Shown: positions 24,687 to 35,065 of the stretch, piece after piece
How positions within the stretch are numbered: the stretch's first letter is position 1
Layout: every line of letters starts with the position of its first letter
NCBI GenBank assembly: GCA_025201345.1
Contig: JAIXMG010000014.1
Span: 186,001-250,000 of the forward strand
Origin: Thamnidium elegans
Taxonomy: Eukaryota > Mucoromycota > Mucoromycetes > Mucorales > Mucoraceae
DNA: 64,000 bases
Direction of reading: 5' to 3'
Translations under genes and position numbers: made by a program
Notes under the pieces: generated by a model
The model's database searches: none
Told to the model about the DNA's origin: nothing
What the model saw: only the letters and a program-made list of their open reading frames with translations

Positions 24687-24711
24687 ATATACGCTCACGT
24701 GCAGCGTATAT
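24687..24711. repeat. Perfect 9-bp inverted repeat around an E-box
   Basis: ATATACGCT (24687-24695) and AGCGTATAT (24703-24711) are exact reverse complements flanking CACGTGC, then a T run follows. It lies between the convergent 3' ends of the membrane protein and bHLH genes. It could be a bHLH site in a larger palindrome or a 3'-end hairpin. Confidence 0.65.
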
Positions 24712-24823
24712 TTTTTGTTACTACATGAAAAAGTCAAATTTATATGGTAGAATATATAGTTAAAATAGAAAGTAAATCCTGTTTAATAAATATAAAAAAA
24801 AAAAAAAAAAAAAAAAAAAGGAT

Positions 24824-25751
24824 TTAATTATCTCTTTGAGTATTATTATAATGATGATGTAAATGTGGCTGTATTCCAGATAAATCCAAAGGTTGATTAT
24901 TATTATTATTATTATTATTTGCTGTATTCGAAGTAGTAGTGCTTAAATCGCCCCATCTTATTCTATACATATCCAACATACTTTCAAGTTCTTGTACTCT
25001 CTGTTGATACTGGTTCACTTTTTCATGTAATAATCTTATATGATCCACCGATTTCCTTAATATTGTACCCTTATTGTTTTTACTTGCATCTCTTTCAGGC
25101 AAAAGTGTTGATAATTCGAATATACGTTCATTGATATTATCTCTTCTTCTACGTTCAACTGCATTGTGTGACTCTCTTCTTCTTCTTTTTTTATCAAATA
25201 GTTGTTGCATACTTATTTAATAAAAAAGGAGATAAATATTCACGTGCTCAAAAAATAGTTCTGATTCAAATGCATAAAAAAAAAACATTATATACTTACT
25301 GTCTTTGCTGCATTTCATCATCTATTGGGGATATATTATTATTATTGTTGTTGTTATTGTTGTTATTACTACTATTGTTGTTGTTGCTTTTACTAGACTC
25401 AGATGGTGTCGTTGCATTTGTTACTGCCCATGATTCATTATTTTCTTGTGGATAATATTTTCTACTTGAAACACTTGAATTTGATGGTTGTGGTTTAAAA
25501 CTTGGTGTAGGTGTCGTATCATAATTCATGTTATCTACAGAATAATTTATTATTTAGAAAAAAAAAAAAAAAAAAAAGGAAATGAAAAAAAAAGGATATA
25601 CAATGAAATAAAATGAAATAAAATGCCATTTTAAATTACCTGCGTCTGTCTGTGCGAGCCTATCAGATACGGCTGAAGTTGTGATAATAGGAGAAGTATT
25701 ACTCATTTCATTTTTAGATGAAAAAGATGTATGGAATTGTACATTATACAT
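24824..25751 (-). CDS. bHLH transcription factor (class B, E-box binder), copy 1
   Basis: A basic helix-loop-helix regulator of 244 aa. Exons on the minus strand are 25751-25640, 25534-25300 and 25211-24824. The basic region RRESHNAVERRRRDNINERI has His5, Glu9 and Arg13, the residues known to specify CACGTG. A loop with KNNKGTILRKSVDHIRLL and a short leucine-zipper-like helix (LHEKVNQYQQRVQELESML) follow, suggesting dimerisation. Poly-Asn tracts flank the domain and are encoded by AAT/AAC repeats. The second intron contains a CACGTG at 25241-25246, which hints at autoregulation (inference). A paralogue with an almost identical basic region lies at 37183-38169. Confidence 0.85.
25241..25246. 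promoter_or_regulatory. CACGTG E-box inside a bHLH gene intron
   Basis: A palindromic E-box in the intron just before the DNA-binding exon of the bHLH gene. It is the sequence the encoded protein is predicted to bind. A six-base site can occur by chance. Confidence 0.35.
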
Positions 25752-25968
25752 GTTGAAATATTACGGTACTTATCGTCTATATTTTATATGTTTTTTTTAA
25801 TAAGAAACAAGATAAAATAAAACTATAAAGAAGAGAGAGATAGAGAGAGAAGGAGAGAGAAAGAGAGAGAAAGAGAAGAGAAGTGGGAAAAAAAAAGGGA
25901 AAAAAAAAGAAGAAAAAAAAAGGGTAATCTATGACGTTGTTGTGTGTGATACATCACAATCACGAGTT

Positions 25969-27127
25969 CTATGCTCTTGTATATTCATAATATCTAAATT
26001 GAACAAGACCTTCTTCTTCCTCTCTTTCACTATCTTCAGTTCTTCTACATACAAGACCCAAGGACATCATTTTCATTTCAAAGTGTTGTACTTCTTCCAT
26101 ATGAGTATATCTAAGAGGGATCATAAAATAAAAATCATTCTTCATTAACTTTTCAACTGCAATCGGTAAATGTTCGGCATGTTCCATTTCATACAACAAA
26201 TCACTCGCAATAATAATGTCAAACTTTTTATCTTTCCATTCTGGTGATTGATCGTTAGCAACCTCGATAAAATCTAATTTTGATACAATTGCTTTCGATT
26301 TGTTTAATTCAACGTTATAAGCAACATTTTCCAATACACGAGGATGATAATCTGTTACGTGAATTTCGGCTGCACCTAAATGATCGCATATTAATCCAAC
26401 CATACCAGTTCCAGTACCAAGTTCAAGTACAACACTTGAATTTAAATTGGATATAATCTTTTCTTGTAACAGTTTTCTATGTAAACACAAGTAATAAATA
26501 CTTTAGTTTCCATGACAACGACAATTAAAAAAAATAAAATAAATAAAACTTACTTGGCCATCATTGGAGCAGCACCCCAAGTTTTAAAGCCTAAATCGTT
26601 GCCAACATAACAAGGTTCATGCAGAGGTACAAGTAATTCTTGACGAACACCATCGTTATTCAGGTACGGAATGTGCCACGTGCGAGTAATGGATCCCGCA
26701 GCTTTAAATTTTTTTTTTTTAATTACTTCGCCCAATTAAAAAAGTTTTCTGACTTACCTCCTCTACCAGACATATGAGCCAATAATCTAGAGGCTCTTTC
26801 CATACGTTCATCGTCTTTATCATCGTTAAATAAGATTTCTGTAGAAATAATCTTTAATAATAAACCACCGGCGTATCCTTTGGCTTTTATAATATCAGTA
26901 GGGTGAATAACGTATTGTTGATATGCTTCATTTTCACTATCTTCAATGTTACTATCTCCCAATGTCATAAATCTATCTGCTGATAATTGAATCAAATTAT
27001 CCAACAAGTCCAGTAAGTTATCATAATTGCGAGCTCCTTCTTTTTTACCCGAGTATTTAGCTAAATTGGAAACTTGTTCAATTCTTTCCAGAATATTACT
27101 ATCTGCTTCATTTGTAATGATATCCAT
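25969..27127 (-). CDS. SAM-dependent methyltransferase, METTL21-like (family 16)
   Basis: A class I S-adenosylmethionine methyltransferase of 341 aa; family members usually modify lysines on translation factors or chaperones. Minus-strand exons are 27127-26758, 26701-26554 and 26476-25969. The SAM-binding motif I is VVLELGTGTGMVGL, followed by an acidic EIHVTDYHPRVL at motif II and a post-II IIASDLLYEMEH resembling the D/N-x-x-Y/F block of family 16. An N-terminal ~190-residue helical extension precedes the catalytic domain, longer than in minimal METTL21 enzymes. The substrate cannot be told. The gene is divergent from a small plus-strand gene. Confidence 0.78.
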
Positions 27128-27132
27128 TTAAT

Positions 27133-27164
<32 letters not shown>

Positions 27165-27527
27165 GAAAAAAAGAAAATAAAATTGTGAAAAAAATATTTT
27201 CATTTAAGGACGAGAGGCGGCGTTTAAAGAAGATGGTAAACCAATGAACGATATGTTGATCTGTTCTTCTTTTTTTCCATGGCAACCAAAAAATGACAAG
27301 TTCGATAAGTAGACATAATCATGCAATAAAAAAATAAATAAAAGAGTGTCTGTATTACAATTTTCGTTTATGCTTTTTTTTTTTTCTGTAACAAATCTGA
27401 TGTTTGGCTCAAACATGTTAGTGACGTTGTACCCAGTTATTTTATCTAAAAAACTTATTTTTGTCTTTCTTTCTTTTTTTTCTTTTTCTTTTTTTATATA
27501 TATATTCCTCATTAACAAAACATTAGA
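27128..27527. promoter_or_regulatory. Divergent spacer between methyltransferase and small Cys-motif genes
   Basis: A 400-bp spacer that must hold both promoters. It contains a short CA run and an A20-type tract next to the methyltransferase start, and T-rich sequence before the plus-strand ATG. No defined site recognised. Confidence 0.4.
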
Positions 27528-27731
27528 ATGACTCAAACAGTAGTACCAACTAAAACAATAGATCCTGACCATCCCACACAAGAACCTTTTACTTCTCCTG
27601 ACGAATCTTCCAACGTCAATAACTGTAACTGTTGCGGTATCTTTCTAGTTCCTCTTGCTGCACTTGCTGGTTTTATCGATCAAATTATGAGGAAAACTGG
27701 TAGATTATTCGGTAGAGATACTAAAGCATAA
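27528..27731 (+). CDS. Small protein with CNCCG motif and one hydrophobic segment
   Basis: An intronless 67-aa open frame with balanced composition. The N-terminal half is hydrophilic (Thr/Pro/Asp/Glu). NCNCCGIFLVPLAALAGFID follows, then a basic end (MRKTGRLFGRDTKA). Three clustered cysteines next to a short hydrophobic helix suggest lipidation (for example palmitoylation) or a monotopic membrane anchor; that is inference. The T-rich leader and the 112-bp convergent spacing to LSM1 fit a real compact gene. No family recognised. Confidence 0.55.
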   Translation: MTQTVVPTKTIDPDHPTQEPFTSPDESSNVNNCNCCGIFLVPLAALAGFIDQIMRKTGRLFGRDTKA

Positions 27732-27843
27732 AATCAAAATAAAAAATATACACTTTATCTACATGTTAAAAAAAAAAGATACTTTTAATCGAGAAAAAAA
27801 AAATGGGGGGGGGGATAATATCTATATGTCTTTCCTTTTCTTT

Positions 27844-28470
27844 TTAATACAAATCGTTCTGTACAGAATCAACACAAAAGCCTTGGTCATGTAATATTTT
27901 ACTCTTGATCTTTTCCACTTTCTCTTTGGCTTCAATTTCCTCACGTTGTGCTACTAAGATTTGCTCGACTGGAACTTCCCTTAAATTTATATGTACTTCC
28001 TTTTCCAAATCCTTTTTTTTTTATTGTTAACCATCTAATTTGTAAATTTATATGCTTGTTACTTACAATTTCACCAAGAAGAACTACATTCTCTCCTCTA
28101 ATTAAAAAAATACCTCTGGGAATATCACCGTAGCAATTACCAACATAAATTCTTTCAATTGTATCTTGTAAAACTAAATTGGCTATACTAATGGTTAAAA
28201 ACTTTTTTTTTTTTCGACAGCTAGTACTTTTTTTTAAAACTAACCAAACTGATCAAACGATCTTAAGGTGCCAATCAATTTACGTCCATCTCTTAATACT
28301 ACCATAAGTTTCTCTATTATTATTTTGATGAGTATACACGCGTGTTTTTTTTCATATTGTGTGATACACTAAAAGCACTTTTTCGAAGAAAAAAAAAGAA
28401 AGAACTTACTATCAATACTGTCAATAAGACCAGTTGATGTTGTAAAAAATGGTCCACTTGAAATCTCCAT
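27844..28470 (-). CDS. LSM1: Sm-like protein LSm1
   Basis: A subunit of the cytoplasmic LSm1-7 ring, which binds oligoadenylated mRNA 3' ends and promotes decapping in P-bodies. Minus-strand exons are 28470-28410, 28313-28245, 28182-28067 and 28011-27844, giving 137 aa, the usual length. The Sm1 motif is [26 protein letters not shown]. The LSm1-specific block [18 protein letters not shown] and the Sm2 motif [13 protein letters not shown] follow, then the C-terminal helix typical of LSm1. Acceptors at 28314 and 28183 were chosen by reading phase and conservation. No part was in a single long open frame, so automated ORF calling would miss it. Confidence 0.93.
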
Positions 28471-29757
28471 TTTGTTTATTGTTATTGTTATAATGAGATA
28501 AAAATAAAATAAAATAAAAATAAAATAAAAAAGTCAATTTAATGATTTTATAGCCGGAAACAACGTTTACTTGTCTTTCAATAGCAGTCAAGTAAAATCT
28601 TAATTCGAAAACCCTAGTTTTTTTTTTAAAAAAAAACATAAACCTGTTGATGCTTCTTTTTTACAGTAGATATTGTACGATAGAAGCACTTTAGAAACCA
28701 TTGGTTTGACAGTCTATTATTTCGGTGTGAAGCAAACAGCTTCGGTACTATTAGAGGCAAAAAGTTCCTTTTTTTTTTCTTTGCTACAGTTCGCTAACCA
28801 TGGGAAACTTGGACCCTAATTGTATACTTTTACATTTATTATTTTATAATCAAGATGAATATTAGGGGGACGGCAATGCCAATCTAACAAAATTCACTCG
28901 TTTTATTATTGGCCAATAAAGAAATGAACGTAATGAAACGCTCGCATTAGATAGGAACTTTTATAAATGATGTGATTGGCCAAAAACAAAAGTATGCCTG
29001 ACAATTTGATTTAAAGGTCTTCCCATGTTAATACATGTTACGAAAAAATCAGTTATAATATATAAAAATATATTATAGCACGAAATAATAGCGGTAGCCA
29101 TTCTAACCCTACTGTCCCTAAATTTAGAATGCATATCCTATCAGCTAATCAAGTTTTACCTATTTGTGCTCCATGGTAACAGGTACCATTTTATTGATTG
29201 TATAAGATATACTTGCCAAATTCTATTTCCATGATTTATTCTGACAGTTATCTCTGTGCCTGCGCAATATTGTAACTGTGTATTAAAACGACAATACAAT
29301 TATTAAGCAAGAATGAAAAAAGCTGTATTTTTTATATGAAGGATACTATAGAGTCTCATTTACTGTTTTTATATTTTTTATTTTAATCTTTTTTAATCAT
29401 ATTTTATACTTTTATTTTAATCACTGTTACACAATTTTCTTTGTTCTCTTGTAACACTATTCAAAAGACAATATCTTAAATAAAAATGGAGCTGTGAAAG
29501 CTTCCACTCAAGCAAGAGGATTCTCTTTAACGAGGATAGTTGTAAACAAAGTTTAAACTTTAAAAATAATACCCTTCGTAATAATTTAAAATCAATCCCG
29601 GTAAAAGGGATTGCTAACTATGATTTCTTGTGAGTCTTTTGTGATTGATTGTTACACTTAGATTTGTTCTAGTGACTTCTATCATCTGAAGATCTTGATT
29701 TCTAGATCCTGTGCTTTTCTTTATGTTCATTTTGATACTTAACATACGTTATATTTT
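28471..29757. other. Intergenic region with palindromic CCAAT site
   Basis: Upstream of LSM1 and of the broken plus-strand gene. TTATTGGCCAATAA (28906-28919) is a perfect 14-bp palindrome carrying CCAAT boxes on both strands; a second ATTGGCC lies near 28974. A small hairpin (AATCCC...GGGATT) is at 29594-29612. No gene recognised. Confidence 0.55.
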
Positions 29758-31164
29758 ATGAACTCATCTATTATTATATATTCTATTTTATGTGTGATTT
29801 TACCACAACTTGAATCTTCACTTAAGCTTTTGGTCGAGCCTTCGGACGAAGAAATTGTAACCCAAGAGTTGGAGACTATAATGTATAACATTGTTCAAAA
29901 TAATATGGTGGTTTCTAACAATATGGTTGAAAGACTTAATATTGCGGAATACAACGAAAAGGACCCTCAAGAAAAATATAGACACTCATTCTATATAAGA
30001 AGATGGAAGTTATCTACCGAAGCTATCGATCAGATTAAGAATGAATTTTTACTTGAAGATACATACCGTTCAGTAATGGAATCTTGGCTTACTCAAATTG
30101 GCGCAAAAAACGATGCATTACATTATTACATTCGTTATGTTGGATTTTGTGTATCATCAAATCCTAAAGAAAGATTTGAATCTGACCTTAATGATAGAAA
30201 AATTGGCTTCATGTCAAACTTTTTTAAAAGAATAGAAGATTTACTCGTTGAGTTGAAACCAGAAACTTATATACACGTTTTAAAAAAGGATGCTATAACT
30301 TTAAACATGTCTCTCGGCCTTTAAGAACAAATCCTGATTAACCTGTTCGGTGTGGATCAGCTTTTAAACAGCCAACCAGGAGGGTTTAATGCAAAGTATA
30401 CACCACCGTTAGCAAACTTTCAAGAATATTTAGCAAAGATCAATTCAGGTTTTTTTAAGAAAGTCAAATACAATTCCAAGCCTTTTCAAAATAATGCAAA
30501 CCACCCAACTATCAAACGTGAGCTTAAAAACGGGTTAAAAACTGTAATTCTCTTTCAAGAAAGATTCGAACAAGTTTTATCTCGAAGATCTAAGCGACAA
30601 ATTCGTAAAGAAAAATTTAAAATAACAGATAGTTATGCGACAACCATGTATAGGATGGCTAAGCCTACTGTATATACTAATGGAAACGTTGTTCTAGCTA
30701 TGGTTGGATACGACACTACTGTAGCAAACTTCTTCAATGCCAAGTCTATACTGGGCTCTCCATTCTCTCGTGCCGGATACGTCTTGTGCGATATGATTTC
30801 AAGGTTGGAGGCATGGGAAAATGGCAATTACAATAATCATACTGTCTCCGATGCATCAAAGCTCATTGGGAAAATCCCATTTATCGATCTCATTCCCTAG
30901 CTTGAGTCTCCTAAATTGACTATAGACTATGGGTTAAAACAGCTATCTACTTGTTTGAATATTGCTCGGCCTCTACTAACAATTACCTTTTCAAGAAAAG
31001 TTACTTCCGCAGCTATGGCTAATTTTGCGCATGAGAGTGGCTTACATAGCGATATAAACTATGTGGTATTTAACCAAAAACTAACGCAAAGTATCACTCC
31101 AAATATATCTGAGATAGTTATACAACAACCTCAGTTATGTATCACTTACTACCCTGGTTCTTAA
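29758..31164 (+). pseudogene. Single reading frame broken by two stops, unidentified family
   Basis: One frame of 469 codons runs from the ATG at 29758 to a TAA at 31162-31164, interrupted only by TAA at 30322-30324 and TAG at 30898-30900. All three parts have ordinary amino-acid composition and stay in the same frame with no frameshift (for example NEKDPQEKYRHSFYIRRWKL, then TPPLANFQEYLAKINSGFF, then AMANFAHESGLHSDINYVVF). Both stops are one C-to-T change from CAA/CAG glutamine codons. No intron signals bracket the stops. I do not recognise the family; no catalytic motif is obvious. A recently silenced gene is the simplest reading. Confidence 0.65.
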
Positions 31165-31980
31165 ACTCAAATTATTTCTACTATAAAAAGGATATTTTAG
31201 GAGGCAACCTTTTGTTCGCTCTCTTGTTTTTTAGAAGCCATTTTTAATTAATAAAGATCCAAAAGAAGTCTCATCTTATTTACTGCTGTCTCTTTTTGTA
31301 ATATAATTCGATACTAAATATCTCAAACTAGACTGATTTTGTAGATGTACCTAATATTGCCTCCTATAATACCGAATACCTCCATAATAGAGAATACATG
31401 GATGGGTCACCTAAAGGATTCTCGACAATATGCATACCTCATTTGAGTAAACACATAATACAAATATTATTTTACTTTAAGAAAACTAGATATTCAATTT
31501 AAATTTGAAGCGGTAACACCTTCATAATATAATTACTAAATAGCTATTCTTTTTTCTATTTTTTTTTTTTTTAATAATAATAAGTATTAAAAGTAGCGTC
31601 TTCTGTAAGAGATATTTTTTTAATACGACAAACAAAAAAAAATACGTATTCCTATTACTGTGTAAAAGCCAGCCCATTTTTTCTTTATTTACGTTTACTT
31701 AAAGCCGATGCTAATAAAGAATGAAATATTTATTAAAATATATAAAGAGTTTTATACTTTATAACATTTAAGTTACAAGTCAAGAACGTACAAACTCCTT
31801 TTGTCTGAGGCTATATTTGTACAAACATTTATTTCGGAATAGCCTATAACCATGTTTACTAAGCAATTTAAACATTTGCAATTATTAACTCTAAAAACCT
31901 CTTTAACCTTATCAAAACGATTACATTTTTGTTTTATTACCCCTTACCATGGCTATACGGCCCCAATCAAATTAATCCCT

Positions 31981-31999
31981 ACACGTGACATTCACGTGT
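31981..31999. promoter_or_regulatory. Double E-box site, left copy
   Basis: Two CACGTG hexamers at 31982-31987 and 31993-31998, separated by ACATT. The whole 19-mer is the exact reverse complement of the copy at 32741-32759. It contains CACGTGAC, the reverse of the yeast CDEI/Cbf1-type RTCACRTG octamer. Confidence 0.6.
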
Positions 32000-32427
32000 A
32001 CGTCACGTTCTAACAAACTTGTATTTGATATATAATTTTATAAAATTTAAAAAAAATATGATAAGGTTGTCTGGAGTCTTATGTTTACCTTGTATACAGA
32101 GGACGAGGATAAACAAATATAAAATAAATAACAGAAGGAGACTGTAAAACTAAAGTTATAAATAATATAGACAACAGAGAGGGAGTTTGCACTAGTAAGC
32201 TTTCGAAATCTGCGAAAGTAGTATTAAAATAAGGTAAAGGAACAAAAAATCGATTTACGATTTTTAAGTTATATTCAAGAGAGTAAAGATATTTCTTTTT
32301 TATTTCATAATTATGCGTTTTTCTTAAATAGTTTTCAATTCTAAAATAATATCTATATTATCTATTAAAGTTGTTCATAATTATTTAAAGTAAGACAGGA
32401 AAATTTACAACGAATCAGTAAAATAAA

Positions 32428-32610
32428 GTAACAAGTAGCGACAGGAACCAAAGTAAACACGAAATGATCAATAATTAAGTAAAATACAAGTCCGAGAGAA
32501 AAACGACAACAAAAAAAAGAGTAACAAAAGGAAGTAACAAAAGAAGTGATAAGAACCAAAGTAAACACGATTTGATCTATAATCGCGAATATACAAACGC
32601 CGAGAACATC
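32428..32610. repeat. Imperfect tandem duplication, period about 108 bp
   Basis: GAACCAAAGTAAACACGA occurs at 32445-32462 and 32553-32570, each preceded by GTAACAA and followed by TGATC, ATAAT and a CCGAGA block. The two units are clearly homologous but diverged. Confidence 0.6.
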
Positions 32611-32740
32611 AAAAAAAAAAAAAAAAAAAAAGAAACACAGACAGGACCAGAAGTTCGGAACTTAAACAAGAATATATAAACCACGGCAAAACTATTATAA
32701 CTATTCACTAAATACACCACATAGCACTCAAAGATTCAAA

Positions 32741-32759
32741 ACACGTGAATGTCACGTGT
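32741..32759. promoter_or_regulatory. Double E-box site, right copy (inverted)
   Basis: An exact reverse complement of 31981-31999, with CACGTG at 32742-32747 and 32753-32758 separated by AATGT. It lies 57 bp upstream of the tRNA-Ala gene. Confidence 0.6.
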
Positions 32760-32816
32760 GAAAGTGTTACTAAAGCAATTACGTCACCAAAATCTCCTCG
32801 TCACAAATATATAACT

Positions 32817-32889
32817 GGGGAAGTGATGTAGTGGTTATCATATCTGCTTTGCATGCAGAAGGCCCCGGGTTCAAACCCCGGCTTCTCCA
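32817..32889 (+). tRNA. tRNA-Ala (UGC anticodon)
   Basis: A full cloverleaf can be drawn without an intron. The acceptor stem is GGGGAAG with CTTCTCC and discriminator A. The anticodon stem TCTGC/GCAGA closes the loop TTTGCAT, giving anticodon TGC. The T arm is CCGGG-TTCAAAC-CCCGG. The acceptor stem holds the G3:U70 wobble pair, the known identity element for alanyl-tRNA synthetase. A T7 run 2-3 bases after the gene fits RNA polymerase III termination. The D arm (GTAGTGGTTA region) supplies the A box, and GGTTCAAAC the B box. Confidence 0.93.
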
Positions 32890-33097
32890 TATTTTTTTGC
32901 TCTTCTTTCGCGTATGTTACACGAATTTACATAAACTTTCTAAGTGTAAAGAATTATTAGCGATGTTATCTGATAAATACGATATAATTTATCTGGATTC
33001 ATACTAAATATTGTATTATAATGCTAGGTTCGGTTTTATAATATAAGTCGAAAGTAGTTATTTTCTTAAATAAAAGTTTTGATATTTTCCATATCTT

Positions 33098-33621
33098 CTA
33101 AAGCCAACTTTTCAAACTTGTTAGTACTTTACAATCGTTCATTTCAATTTCAGGGAGCCATTTTAAATAAATATTTAGTTCGGGTGGAGGTTTACTAATA
33201 GGATCATCATATTTGAACCAAAAAGCAAGAGCTTTTTTATTTTTTTTTACAGTGGCATTCTTTTCTATAGATGAGGGCTATTTACAATTAGTTGGGGTTG
33301 AGTACTTTTGATAAATATAGTAAGCAACTGATAAATTATTTCCACAAAAAAGTTCATGATCAAATTTTGAAAATAACGAATAGTTCCGTTTTCATAGCTT
33401 TTGACAACACCATTACGAGTGTTTGTTTCATAGTGTACAACCATATATGAAGTAACAGTTTAATGTCTCTGTCCTTCGCAATAAAACTTCTTGAAACTAT
33501 CAGTTACATCATTATTAACCTTTTCCCCTTGATTAGCAAAGAGTGAAAAGAGTCGATAAATTAAATTATGATTAATACGAAGAACTGGTTTGTTATTCTC
33601 TAACTTTTCCAGATATGTCAT
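33098..33621 (-). pseudogene. Decayed minus-strand gene relic
   Basis: From an ATG at 33621 the frame reads as ordinary protein (MTYLEKLENNKPVLRINHNL...) to a TAA at 33460-33462. It continues in frame (VVHYETNTRNGVVKSYENGT) and then shifts to another frame (KALAFWFKYDDPISKPPPEL) ending with TAG at 33098. One stop plus at least one frame change make it non-functional. Family uncertain; the style recalls the C-terminal part of large fungal DNA-transposon proteins, but this is a weak impression. Confidence 0.45.
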
Positions 33622-35065
33622 TAATCCCCTCTTTTTTTCTTTTTCTAAAAATGATTATCTTATTAGAAGGTGAAATTATTAACGAACCCAAGTTTATAAT
33701 CACTCAGAACAATACTATTAAAGCGCGAGCCACCATAAAAGATGACGAAGCCGAAAAAAGGAAGTACTAACAAAACTAATGGTAAAACAAAAAATAAAAT
33801 AAAGAGGTTTTTATCTCACAAAGGTATATTATAGGAAAACAAGAGGTTGATCTCCTTAAAGAAAAGAATACGTCCGCAAAAGTATATCTCCTGTGTTCCA
33901 TCAAGTATAGATCTGTATACAGAAAGTGACAATCTTTATATGTCATTCAGCGTGTACAGGTACGCGATTGATAACTTTGATGACAAAGGCCTTGTAAATC
34001 CAGGAGTATTGTAAATGTATTACAGTCTAAGTTTGGCGATATAGAAAACGAAATTCGTAAGTATTGTTTATTTTTTATATACTACGTATTGTTCCTTATT
34101 TATTACATGTTAGAACCAAATACTGCGACTGTAAGTTTCTGTACGGCTGTTTTCAAAGAAGAATATAAAAAAAAAAGCAAAAAAGAAAACAGGAGAAATA
34201 TGCCGAAAGTTTCCATGATGTGGTATGGAAAGCGACTGGTCCATCGGAAGCAATCTTAAATAATCATAAACTTTAAAGCATATCTTTTTCGTTTTTTTCT
34301 ATCTTTGCTTTGCGCACACCTAGATCATCGTTGTACGAACAATCCCTTCTAACAAATTTACGATGATCCAGGGAACGAAGAGTCCTAAAAAGTAAGAAAA
34401 ACAATATGTATATAGTTTTTCTTTACTTTTTAAGAACGAGATTCTTTGTAAGTGATCTATCTTGTCTGAAATATATGTTTTCAATAATATCCAAAACTAT
34501 GGCCACAGTTACCATTTAAGCGCAGGTAAAATCTAAAATGAGTCAAGCATGACTTGTCAGATAGAAGCGCAAAATAAAAAGCGTCACCGGCGATGGTTTG
34601 ATCATATCGAAATTATGTACAATTTTTATTTTTATTTTTATTTATAGTCTCAGGAATAAAATGTGTAGTGATATATGCGAAAAAAAACACGCTAGATCGC
34701 TAACTATGAGAGTGCCTAATAACTCTCACAATAGGGATTAGAAGTAAAAGTTTCCTTTTTTTTTTTTTTATAAAATGTCATGTCGTAGATAAGCTAATAA
34801 TACTAACCCTCTTGGACAACTGCTCATAAAAAATAATAATAAAGAGTTTGATAGTACTTTATTTTTCGCTCAGCAAGGCTACTTCAATTGTCAATTCATG
34901 CTCAATATCCATAATACCGAGTATTGTCTTTGAACAAATAATATTATGTGAAGCGATAATAAAAGACCGTTTTTTTTTTAAGTAACTGTATGATGTGACG
35001 TTTTTCTCTTTTTTATTTTATTTTTTATTTTTTTATTTTATACTTGTTACAACATCCTTTTCAAA
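33622..35065. other. Gene-poor tract with small coding-like fragments
   Basis: Short plus-strand fragments of normal composition occur: 33651-33770 (39 codons, MIILLEGEIINEPKFI), about 33833-34014 (RLISLKKRIRPQKYISCVPS) and about 34198-34276 (YAESFHDVVWKATGPSEAI). They cannot be spliced into one frame with plausible signals and are probably remnants. The last ~250 bp is the Pso2 upstream region, T-rich. Confidence 0.45.

Larger units (their letters stand above)
31165..32816. other. Gene-free AT-rich tract with paired E-boxes and tandem repeat
   Basis: No coding region seen. It holds two 19-bp double E-box elements in inverted orientation and a ~108-bp-spaced imperfect direct repeat (separate entries), followed immediately by a tRNA gene. 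Confidence 0.6.

Noticed and set aside
30633..30827. Minus-strand frame inside the broken 29.8-31.2 kb gene
   Set aside because: Shorter than and antisense to the better-supported three-part plus-strand frame.
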